64,000 bases of DNA, taken from NCBI GenBank assembly GCA_001557505.1, contig LSAX01000012.1:620001-684000 (forward strand). The letters run 5' to 3'. Numbering within the stretch: the first letter of the stretch is position 1; every line of letters begins with the position of its first letter. Positions 11,738-23,400 of the stretch are shown here, piece by piece. The DNA comes from Reticulascus tulasneorum. Lineage: Eukaryota > Ascomycota > Sordariomycetes > Glomerellales > Reticulascaceae. The position numbers were made by a program, and so were the translations under genes. Under the pieces are notes generated by a model that was not told where the DNA came from, did not search any database, and saw only the letters and a program-made list of their open reading frames with translations.

Positions 11738-11968
11738 TACAAGGTCGAGCTGGGCGACGAGATCTTGCGCTTGCCCGCGCCGCAGTACAGGAAGATCGAC
11801 TCGCAAGCGACGGTCAAGGAGAACAGCTTGGCGGGCGACAAGTCGGACGAGATGAGGAACCGGGTGGCGACCCAGAATGCGACGGCGCAATCCAAGCCGC
11901 ATGTGGAAGCCATCTCCACGGCGAGCGAAATGCACAAGACGTTGGCAGCGGCGTTTGGTACAAGTTAG
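11738..11968 (+). pseudogene. Orphan C-terminal exon relic of an unrecognised gene
   Basis: A short open stretch reads YKVELGDEILRLPAPQYR, then KIDSQATVKENSLAGDKSDE, and ends KTLAAAFGTS with TAG at 11966-11968. Nearly every codon ends in G or C, as in real exons of this genome, while flanking DNA is AT-rich and an in-frame TGA lies just upstream (11735-11737). No start codon or splice partner is visible, so this looks like the 3' exon of a degraded gene. Two other frames are also open here, so the frame choice rests on codon bias. I do not recognise the family. Confidence 0.3.
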
Positions 11969-12128
11969 AGGAGGTTTGGCTGGTGTCGGTGTGAAATGGA
12001 TATTCTTCTTGTTTGAAAGCTGCCATCTTTCTTTTGGTCATGCTTGGACACTTTATCCTGACTATCCAAGACGCCGCCTTAGCAAGAGAGTAGTGCTTAT
12101 ATATTGGAGTAGCACAGTATGCATATAG

Positions 12129-13364
12129 TTATCTCCAAAGAACCAACCAGCCTCGTTCATCTATCTTGACGGTTCGAACCGCGAGACATCCACCGGGCAG
12201 GACCAAATCCCCTAGCCACACCTCACCAAACATCTCCGGCCGTCTCTCCTCTTTATAACACTGATTATCGCACAGCCGCACCATAACCTGCGGTACGATC
12301 TTCGGGATATTCCTCTCGGCATATTCACCCCACCAAGGATGATCCTCGTTGGGCATAAACTGGTCCATCCGCATGAAATGCTGCTCCTTCGGCACAGGAG
12401 GCGCCCATACCGATCGTGGATCTGTGTCTCCAAAGGTCTTGATTCTATCTCCAATCTGCATATATTTCCATGTGGCGACCTGTAGCAGCCATCTAACTTT
12501 CTTCCGCCATGAGAGTATAGCTGCGTGGAATGCCGGGCTGAGGATGACGTTGGACAGCGTCTCCACGTGAGGCTCGGCTTCCTTCAAAGCAGGATCTGAG
12601 TTGAAGAGCTTGTAGAACCGGCGTAGCTCAGGCACGTCTTCGTAGTCGACTGTTTGCACTGGGGCATCGGCTAGTAGGCCAAAGAGACCGGATGCCAGGG
12701 CGGCTGCCCTATCGACATGGAGCGAGATGGCTACCAGAGTCGTGTAAATGGTTATTTCTTCGAAACTTTCTACGATTTGTCGGAGATCCTCCGCCCTTTC
12801 ATCTACAAACACGTTATACACTGGCATGCTTGGGGTTACAGATGCCACGGAATCGGCGTCAGATGATGGTGAAGAGTCCATCAGCTCTCCCAAGTTAAAA
12901 GGATAGAGTAAATCTCCGATTAGGGATGTGCGCATGTAATATACCTAGCTTGCCCTGCAGATGAGCATTTCCACCGGGGTATAGTCGAAGGGTGGAATGT
13001 AGGCATCATATCGCATGTAGAATTCTTCATTCCTTCTGCGCGTCCAGTTGAGATGAAGCGCCCGGTCAATCTTGGGCTGGACCCATATTGATGCTAGGCT
13101 GGTATCGTCCTGCGACAACTGGTGATTGCCCCATTCGAAGACCACCTCCCGTGCTTCAAGGCAGACCGAGGCGATGAGGGGCACGCGGGCGTTCTGAAAG
13201 GTGGTACGGTTGGGCCAGCAGGCTTGACGAGAGTCTTTGCCGTCGAGGAGCGTGTAGGGGAAATCTTCCTCTGCGATGCGGCGAGGAAGACAAAACATCC
13301 ATATGAGACGACGGAGCTCGACAGGGAAGTCGTTAAATTGGGGGAATGAGTCGTGAGTATCCAT
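12129..13364 (-). pseudogene. 2EXR-domain protein gene with one in-frame TAG
   Basis: The first 139 codons carry a 2EXR domain as found in many ascomycete proteins of unknown function (FPQFNDFPVELRRLIWMFCLP, IASVCLEAREVVFEWGN, HLNWTRR). A TAG at 12945-12947 follows MLICRAS. The same frame then continues at once with VYYMRTSLIGDLLYP and stays open for 268 codons from the next ATG (12935) to the stop at 12129. I could find no GT-AG intron that removes the TAG and keeps the frame. The whole unit would be 411 codons. Either the gene is disrupted, or two shorter proteins or readthrough apply; the TAG-G context is not a known readthrough motif. The downstream part (QVATWKYMQIGDR, WWGEYAERNIPK, DLVLPGGCLAVRTVKIDE) fits the usual C-terminal half of such proteins. 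Confidence 0.7.
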
Positions 13365-16300
13365 GCTGATTTGACCTGCGGCAAGTGAGATCCCGATGAG
13401 AATGAGGATTCATTTAGGAGATTAAGGAGGTGACATAATTGAGGTGAAGATGCTGAAGCAGGTTATCGGATGGTATAGGGCAAATTTGGCTGACTTTGGG
13501 GATAAACTCAGCCCTGATTAGGGTTGTGAGTCATGTGGGGACGTTATGTAAGGGCAGATAGCTTTATTTTCTCGTGTTTCTCAGATAGACTAAAGACAGG
13601 GATACGTGAGTCCTGCAGTAGAAATCCGGCCATATGGTTCGCGTCGGTAATATATATAACTGCACAATCGTTATCCTACCAAGCCAGGCCAAATGGTTAC
13701 GCAGCAGCCTAAGGACCATCTTGTCTGAATACAAGACAAGAAGAGACATAGACAAGCTAAATGTAATTAGTCTTCTAACCCTGATCAAAGCTGTCTGTGA
13801 TAGTCAGAGCGCTTGTACACACGCAGCGGTCATTTAGGAAAGTGTTATAGAACCTAGGTATTGGGCATAAGGCAACGTGGTTGTGGGGTTTGGAGTGTGG
13901 TTGAGTTGGCTGGCCTTACTTACCCTACTCTTATTTTTAGGATAAGTTATAGATTGCTCGATATTGACCAATTTCTTCTCCCAGGTCAAGCCGTCTACCT
14001 TTCTTCTTTTTCTTCTTCTTTCCTTGTTTTTCATCTCTAGGTTGGGGTTTGGCAGTTAAAGTGTTGTTGCAGTCTAAAAGCAGCGTCCAAAGCATGCCAA
14101 CATCGGGAGAAGCAAACCCTCAATCATATACCATATTGCGGTGAACTATTCTCTTTAGTGTGATCTTGCGGCATGCGACGGACTAAGCTCTTGAGTTATG
14201 CAAAACAGTCTCACCACTGACAGGATTGGTGAACCTGACACTGGCTCCATGAACTGGAGTATATAATTTCAAAATTATCCAAGCACAGCAAAGTCATAAT
14301 TGAGGAGTAGCCCAAGGCTAAGCCACGCAGCGGATCACATAGGCCTCGCAGAACCTACCACGACAATAAAGGAGAAAAGAAATGACGTCGATTTTAGTCT
14401 CTAATTTAATGAGCGAAACGGCCGCCGTAGTTAATAGCCAAGTGCCTAAAAGAGAGAGAGTTTGGTCGCGTAAAGGCATAGAAACGCAGCGAAAGTTGGT
14501 TGTGCACCACAACTGCTTATAACTAGGCGGGATCTTGATCTATTTCTGGTAGGTACTTATTTTACACTGCGCTTGATCGTACCTTTGAAAAGCGGCAGGG
14601 TTGTTTCATTTCTCATCTGCTGTGATGAATTTGGCAATAATACGATGTGAAAACCGAGATGATGTGGTGTTGATTTTCCAAGTCGGAAGTGGGCAAATTG
14701 CCCACAAGCGGTAGGTACGTGTCTAGGTACTCCGGACCTCGTCATCACCGATGTGCCTGGTACATGATAATAAACTGTCTAAAAAGACAATAAGCCGATA
14801 ATATTAATGCCCCATTCAGGCGGTACGTATTATTAAGTAAGCTAGACGACATTCATAGAGGTGTTGTGATGCGATGTGAGCTGCACCAAGACGAGACGAG
14901 ACCAGACCCCATTTTTCTGAGGTGATGGGAACTCACTGTCACTCGCCAGAGATCTGATCACATAAGCTGGAACCAGGCCCGACACGACTCAGCTTACCAT
15001 ACTTCGTATGCTGCCGCTTTCGCACCACGACTGTCGGCGCAAGACTTGGCAATTATTACCACGCACCACGGCGACTTTCATGTGACTATCTACGCTGGAA
15101 AAAGCCTTGCAGCCGCCTGACAATGGGGCCAGGAGTACCTGATATTAATTATTAAGCGGCGCTGGAGGACGGGAGCAGCCGCGAATTTTCTTGGGAGCAG
15201 AACTTAGTGATAATAGCCGTTAGCGTTTGTTCTGCAGTGGCCTTCAAAGGGTTCCTGTGACCCCGCGCCCTCAGCTCATTCGTTGGAGGTCCATAGCGAG
15301 CGCGCCTTAAACGCACTAAGGGTCACTATAAATGTACTAGGTAATTAGGGCTTCTGGCGCCATAATTGTCCTCTTGGCACCCTGTCACTCCCGATTGCTG
15401 AGAGGTCGTCTGAGCCCCAGGTAACTTCAATAGCAAGCGTATGAGTCTCAGCTGACGCCGTCCAGGTCTCCACAACAGCCTCGAGGCCGCTACTCCGTCT
15501 CGATGCCGATGCCAACGTGGATATTCCGTTTGACTGAGCCAATGACGATGAGCATCCCATTCTCCGTGCGCGATCTTTGTCGAGGACAGTAACTCTTAAG
15601 CCTGTGATTCATGCGGCTCGTAACTTTAGGTGAACGGCTGCACTGTAAGCCGCAATTTGTTTTCGTAGCGATGCTCTGCGTATGTCCCCCCTCAATCAAA
15701 GCGCAAATTCATGCTCCATTCCCAGTGACTTCAATTGTCCCCGATGAACCTTTCAACATCCTCAGGCGCTTCTTTTTGTATGAGACCGGCCACTTTTCCT
15801 GTGCTGGTCTTCATGCACTGGAAGACGGTGATTGAATTCACAAGCCCACGACTGCTGATTACCTCGTGTTTCCGCGATGGACCTCCTCTTCGAGGTAGGG
15901 CACACTTAGCTGCAGCACTCATCCACGCCAGCCATCTACCTACGGGAAGTCACGATAGAATAACAGCAGCTGAGATGTCCACGGCCAAACTGTGCTAGAG
16001 AGGAGAGTAGCCGTCGTAATGGCTGTAATGTCTAGGTCCGTAGAACCAAGCGAAATCCCACGTTGAGTGTCGATCTCGAGGTACCGCTTCTCGTTCTGCT
16101 CCCAGTGCTGCCATGCCGTAATATTCCACATACAAGCCTCTTTTAGATGCATTCAGCCTGCTTGTCGAATAGATAACGCGGTGATTTTGGCTGCTCCAGC
16201 GCATCTCTGGAGTCGTTAGTGTTTTCGTCGTGCCTTCCATTTCCTTCTCCGTCGCTCGTTTGGTTGCCAGAACTAATGAGAAAGATGAATCTCACAGCTG

Positions 16301-17186
16301 CGCTTAATCATCTCGGTGCCCTTCTTCTGCTGGTAATACGCAAGTCCCAACATCCGATGTCGTTATCCATGTGCTGGAAAGGAGGGTCAGAGTCCTGAAG
16401 CCTTGTACCAGTACTTGGTCGACAGGGGGGGATGGACTGGACATGTAGATAAAGAGAGCTATATCCACCCTTAGACAGCTACCTGAACCTCAAGCAATCA
16501 AGCTCTTTAGCCCATTTGAGCACCAAGCTTTCACAAGGTACAAGGGCCCAAGAGTCCTCTCAGCATCACGCTACTAGGACTTCTGTTAAAGTCCCAGATC
16601 CCTGAAAGCAAGCTGTATTACATCTGCTGATCTAGCAGCCGGGGCCATAACGGCATGGACACGCAATCTGGAGAACGAGTACAATCGGCCAAGATTGATC
16701 CAACAACCGCAGCCGAGTAATACGCCCAGTAGGTCCTGGTGTGTCCGTGACATAGCTGCCAAAAGCCTTATTACCCGTCAGGACACTCAGCCCACAACAC
16801 AGAATTGTAGTAGTGAAGTTTAGCATCCATACAACAAGACGAATTAGTGAGACATGCTATACAGTTTGATAACCCAATAGAGTCAAAACATTACCACGAT
16901 CACCCGAGTGCTTCTCATGCCCTTGATCGTTGCTGAGCAACTCTTTGAAGAAAGGAACTGTGGTCTTGATACAGGTACACTAACTGTATACACTAATTAA
17001 TAGGCACTCCGTTTTTGAACTAATAATACATAACCATAAAATGCGAGGTAGGGTCAACCAATCGCTGGGTGTTGGATTCGTAAATCGGCACACAGTGGCT
17101 GACACCCAGTCTTGACGAAGAGTCTCAATGAGGCATAATGCTCGCGTTGACGGAAGAACAAACTATCTAGGTGACCAGAAATGTAT
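13365..17186. other. Gene-poor region with scattered coding-like fragments
   Basis: A 3.8-kb stretch without a gene I can support. A 17-bp inverted repeat (GTGGGCAA, A, TTGCCCAC) lies at 14689-14705. On the minus strand 16632-16826 reads as a 64-aa peptide with a signal-peptide-like start (MLNFTTTILCCGLSVLTG). Fragments at 15940-16240 (MWNITAWQHWEQNEKRYLEI) and 15345-15560 also look coding, but I could not splice them into one gene. The NRPS 3' end is at the right border, with no continuation of module sequence beyond its stop. Confidence 0.4.
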
Positions 17187-20100
17187 TCATGTCCAAAGCA
17201 CTGGCATCTCGATGCCGTTTAATTTAGAGAATCTGGCAGCAACGGCTGACAAGCGTGGATCGTCGAAAATGTCCCTGACTGTAAGCGTGAGACCGGCCTT
17301 GCGCGACATGGGGACGACCTGGATAGCGGTGATCGAATCACCGCCCAAGCGGAGGAAGCTGTCGTCCCGACCAATGGATTCGAGGGGAAGGTCCAAGACG
17401 GCCGACCAGATCCGTTGTAGGATCCTCTCTTTGTCGGTCTGCGGATCGCGCTTCTTTCCGTCTACCAGGCTATATCTTTCTAGTTCGTCTCTGCTCAATG
17501 CGGCCGTCATGGTGCGGAGCTTGTTTCTGTCCAGTTTGGTAGAGGTGATGAAAGGCATGCGGCGACAGGGAATGTAGATTGTTGGGATCATGTAACGTGG
17601 GAGGCGCACACTCAGCTGGCTGACCAAAGCGGCGACGATGGTTTCCAAGTCGGGGGTGAGTGGGAGAAAAATGCTTTGGGGTGTGTTACCGAGATCCATC
17701 GATGCAACGGTATCGAGGATGGCGTTGTCGCCTCCGGTATCTCCGCCAATGCAAAAGTACGCAGCGAGGCTTGCTCTACCTTCAGACCGGAACACATCCA
17801 CAGCTACTTGTTGAACTCCTTCCATCGCAACTCGTATGTGGTGCTCGACTTCGCCGAGTTCGACCCGGAGGCCCCGGATCTTCACCTGCATATCCTTGCG
17901 GCTGGAAAACTCAATCGTGCCGTCGGGGTTATAGGAGCACAGGTCACCGGATTTGTAGAACCGACTCCAACAAGGCAAGTGGCGCCGTGGCACCCAGTCG
18001 GGAAGCAAGTCTGTTATGGTCTCGGCGGTCCGCTTCCGGTCTGACAGGTACTCTCGCAGCAGGGTCGGGCCTTGGATGACGACCTCGCCCAGGCATCCCG
18101 TGGGGGCCAGACGACTATGGTCTTGTGGATCGACGATCCAGCAATTGCCACCTACCGGCCGCCCTATTGTCAGAGGCGATTCATCTATCGACTTCCACTC
18201 GTGCAGGGTACTGAAGACGCAAGTCTCTGCGGGACCCCAGCCGTTGACAAGGCGCACCTTGCCAAACCAGGTTTGGAGAATATCTTGACCAACAGCCTCG
18301 CCGGTCAAGAGCAAGAGCCTTAAGCTTGGAACATCCTCTGGTTTCAATGTGCGGACGAAAGCAGGTGTCAAAATGGCTGAGTTAACGCCTGAGTTATGAA
18401 TAAACTGTTGCAGGCTATTCATGCGGACGTGATCGGACGGGACGCAAAGACAGCCACCGGAGATCAGGGTACTGATGGCCTCGCCGATGCAGGCATCGAA
18501 CACGTAAGAAGAAAACTGCAGCATTCGAACGTCGGGCGTCAGACCTAGCTTTTTGGAGATCGCATTCTGGCTAGTGCAGACGGACCCGTGCTCCATGACA
18601 AGACCCTTAGGGACGCCGGTGCTTCCGGACGTGAACAGAACGTAGGCCGCACTGCTTGAGGAGACGGTACATGCTGGCGGGGCGTCGCTGGTCCCGGCTA
18701 CAGCCGACAGCGTCTCGTCGAGGCCACGCGTCACCGTTAAGACACTCGCAACCAGCCCCGCACACATCTCGTGGCTACTAGGAGAGACGAGGGCCAGTTG
18801 GGCACCGGTCTGATGAACGACCTGCTGCTGGCGTTGGATGGGATGCGAGGGATCGAGGGGCACCCACGCGGCACCCGCTTTGTTGATTGCTAATATCGCC
18901 ACAAAGAACCATATCGATTTCTCAAAGCAGACATGCACAAGGTCTTCAGGGAGAATATCGAAGTCTCGGACGAGGTGGTGAGCTAATCTGTTTGCTGCGC
19001 GGTCGAGCTGGCTGTAGGTCATATCGCCATCCCATGATTGGATAGCGGGGGCATTCGGTCGCAACCTCGCTTGCTCTGCGACGAGTTGGTGGACACATCC
19101 GTCGACTATCTCTGGTTCTTCAGCGTTCCAGGAGAGGGCCTTGTCAAGATCCCACGGGCCGGTGCTAGAGATGGAGGCGAGGGGCGTTTCATCTTGCGGG
19201 AGAAGCTGCTGGACAACATGGTCAAAGTGGTTCAACAATGCCACGATCTGGGGCTCGGCAAGCATGTTTACATCGTAGACAGCATCCAGCACGATGGTAT
19301 CGTCATTGACATGACACTGGACGACGAGTGGGTACGTAAAGTAGCCTTTCAAGGCCTCTTCTAGATCAGACTGTCCTAGTTCTGGGGACTCCAGGATCGA
19401 TTCGCCGGCATTATCTGAAGAGCCTAGTTGGGCAGGCTGAATCACCAAGAGACTCGAGAAGTCACATGCATCTCTGGCATCTTCGCTGACCTTGGCAATA
19501 TTCTGTAAACCATACTGCTCAAAAGCGACCATCTCTGACGCTTGTGCTTGAATGGCTTCCAGGAATTCTGACACCGGCTGCTGTCGGTCGAGTCGAACTC
19601 TGACTGGCACTGTGGCAACCAGAAGACCGGCCATACTCTCCACACCGGCGACAGGGGCTTGGCGTCCCGAGATGGATGTCCCAAAGCACACGTCATCCGT
19701 GTTGCAGTACTGGGCAAGCATAATGGCCCACGCAGCACGCAGGATAGACGCCCTTGTGATGGATGAGCTCTTCGGCAAGGGAGCGGCGATAATTTTCTTC
19801 AAGGATCGGGTCGAGACTGCAGCGGCGCGGCTGGGCGACGGAAAGGTGGCGCGCTTTGCCTCTTGGAGTTGTTCCTTCCAATACTGGATCGCAGCGTTGG
19901 GGTCTATCTGCATGGTGTACTTGATGAAACTGGAGAAGGGATGTAAAGCCGGGAGACTGTGTCCATGGTATGTCTGCGATAGTACATCCATGACAATTTT
20001 CATGCTCCAGCCGTCACTAATTGCGTGGTGGACGGTTAAGACAAAATACCACATGCTGTCATGGCTCTTATCGCCAATGCCACCATGGACGAGAGCATAG

Positions 20101-20439
20101 CGGCACAAGCGTGAGCCGTATGTCATGTTGACGTCCCGTGGTGCGCGAAGCGCTGCACGTAGGTCCATGCCGTCAGTAACCTCCCAGGAGACATCGTCTT
20201 TGACAAGTACCTGAAAGGCAATACCGCGGAGGAAAACGATTCTTGTACGCAGACTACCACAAACCTTGACTGTCTGCTCCCAGGCCATTTTGAAGCGGTC
20301 GACATCCACGTTTGCAGCGACATGGTATATATATTTGGCAATGTGAGAGCCAGGTTGCTTGACAGAAAGAGCCATAAACCCGTCCTGGAGCTTCGTGCAA
20401 GGAAATATGTCCTGAATCGGTTGACCGCGCTTCAAACCA
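17187..20439 (-). other. NRPS module 9 (C-A-T), last module, no release domain
   Basis: Boundaries approximate. C motif HHAISDGWS, with KLQDGF where others have KLQEGF. The A domain shares the DACIGE pocket segment with module 7, code DAGILTGVFK. Carrier LRLGGDSI ends the protein, followed only by FSKLNGIEMPVLWT. Confidence 0.85.
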
Positions 20440-23400
20440 CATTCCTGTCGTGCTTGTGATAGCACCATTTTGACATCCTGAGTTGGAAGTAAGCCGAATG
20501 GCTCTGTCACTAATACATCATCGCCTGTCGACCCTTCAGCTGCAGCAGCCATGCGGTCAAGCCGGGAGTCTTTGAATATGGAGGCTACCGTTAGACGGAT
20601 CCCTTGCTGGCGTGCAGCCGCGACAAGATGAATCGCGCTAATCGAGTCGCCTCCAATGCGCAAAAAGCTATCCGTCTTCCCGATCTCTTGAGGTGCGGTC
20701 TTCAACACTTGTGCCCACAAATCTCTCAACGTCAGCTCCATTTCAGTAGATGGGGCTACCCTGATCTGACTTGCTAAGGAGTACATGGCGAGCTGGTTGG
20801 GAGATAGTTCCTTGAGAATAGATTGTAGAGCCGTCCTATCAATCTTCATCGACGTGCTAATCGGCATGTGTCGCAAAGGTAGGTACGTGGCGGGTACCAT
20901 ATAGAGCGGCAGCACATCCTTCAGCTGCTCAGCCAGACTTGCGATGGTGGTCTGGGTGGTTTCATCCAATGCCAGGAGGGGACTTTTGGTGTTGGCCGCT
21001 TGTTCCCCGCGCTGCTCGTCACTAAAACTGATGAACGCGACTAGTGTTGCTCCGGACTCCCGGCGCATTACATCCACTACTGTATGCTTAACGTCAGGTA
21101 TAATCATTTTGATGTTATACTCAATCTCTCCAAGCTCGATGCGCTGGCCACGTAGCTTTATTTGCGTATCCTTTCTTCCAAGATAGTCGATGGTACCATC
21201 GAGATTATATCGGACCAGATCCCCGGTTTTATAGAAGCGTAACCCCACACCAGCCATGGAGAGAGGCAGCCACTTAGGAGCCTGAATAAAGGAGTGGTTT
21301 GTTCTTCCTTTATTGTTCAGGTACCCGCGAGCCAGAGTCGGACCCTGGACAAGAAGTTCACCGAGGCAGCCTATAGGAGCCAACTTGTGGTGATCGTTAC
21401 GGTCCACGATCCAGCAGAGGCTGTTGAAGCCCCGGCCGATTGTGGTCGGAGAGTCGTCTGCAGACTCGTAAATATACGTCGTGCAGCATATACCGGTTTC
21501 TGTGGGACCATATGCATTGATAAGCTTAGCAGACCCCTGCCATGCCTTTAATGTGCCTCTTGTAGGTGCCTCGCCACCAAGCACCAGGATTCTCAAACTA
21601 GGAACTTTCTCCGGGCTGAGAATGGCGGATAGGGACGGCGTTAACATGGCTACATTAACTGATGTTCGTTGGATGTAACCGGTAATGTCCTGCAAGCGAT
21701 CGGCATCAGATGGGATGTAAAGAACCCCCTTAAATACTAATGTTGTGAAGATTTCGAGAAGACTCATATCAAACACATAATTAGCGAACTGTAACACCTT
21801 AGGTGCTTGATCTATGGCATTAGCCTTGCCAAAGGCCAAAATACTCGAAGATATAGCCGCGTGCTCAACAACGATTCCTTTAGGCTTTCCAGTAGAGCCG
21901 GACGTAAACATAACATAGGCGGCATTACTAGGGGAAGGTTTCGAAGATGAAAAGTTAATTGACGTATCGACTGGGAGCTGTGCCACAAGCGCCTGCGACA
22001 GCACGACGACATGCGACGCCATGTGGGCACATGAGCCAGCAGTCGCGGGTGATACCACCATGAGTTTGGCATCAACTTCCGAAACAATTGATTGACGGCG
22101 ACTGACTGGGTGCGATGGGTCGAGAGGTACGAAAACACCACCAGCTTTTAAGACACCTAGCATAGCTACGATTGTCCACATAGATTTCTCGAAACAGAGA
22201 GGCACCATTGTTTCGGGTCGAACGCCAAGCTGAGACAGATAATTAGCAAGGCGTGTAGAGAGCTGGTCGAGCTCCCTATATGTTAAGGTGCCGTCCCAAG
22301 ACAAAACAGCCGGCGCCTCTTCGGCAACTGTAGCTTGTTCTGAGATCAGATCGTGAAGGCAAATATATGTTGCCCTAGGCGGAGTCAAAGAATTCCACAA
22401 CGTTGCCTGTTCTATATCCCATGGCCCTGCAACTGAGACGACACTGAGTGGACTCTCATTTTGCAGAAGAAGCTGCTGGACAACGTGGTCGAAGTGGTTG
22501 AGCAAAGCCACAGTCTGGAATTCGGCCAGCAGGTTCGCATCGTAGACGACCTCCAGCACGACAGTATCGTCGTGCATGTGACCCTGTACAATGAGTGGGT
22601 AGGTAAAATAGCCCTCTAATGCTTCTTCCTGATCGGACTGCCCTAATTCCGGTGGGTCCAAAATCAATTCACCAGCATCGTCGGAAGAGCCTAGTTGGGC
22701 TGGCTGGATCACCAGGAGGCTCGAGAAATCGCAAACCTCTCTGGCATCTTCGCTGACCTTGGAAATATTCTGCAAACCATACTGCTCAAATGCGGCCATC
22801 TCTGACGCTTGTCTTTGAATGGCTTCCAGAAATCCTGACACGGACTGCTGGCGGTCAAGCCGCACTCTCACTGGCACTGTGGCAACCAGGGGACCGGCTA
22901 TGCTTTCCACGCCGGCGACAGGGGCGTGACGTCCTGAGATGGATGTCCCAAAACACACGTCATCATTGTCGCAGTACTGGGCAAGCACAATGGCCCACGC
23001 GGCACGCAGAACAGTTGCTTTTGTGACAGATGAGCTCTTCGATAAGGGAGCGGCGATAGTCTTCTTCAGGGATCGGGAGGAAATCTTAGAGACGCGGCTG
23101 GGCGAAGCAGGGAAGATGGCTCGCTTCGCCTCATGGAGTTGAGTTTTCCAATACTGGCTCGCGGCGTTGAAGTCTATCTGCATGGTGTACTTGATGAAAC
23201 TAGAGTAGGAATGCAAGGCTGGAATGCTGCGTCCATGGTAGGCTCGCGATAGTACATCCATAACGATATTCATGCTCCAGCCGTCGTAGATGGCGTGGTG
23301 GGCGGTCAGGACAAAGTAGCGTTCGTTGTCATGGCTGATGTCGCTATAGTCGCTGTGGATGAGAGCATAGCGGCACAGGCGCGAGCCGTATGTCATATTG

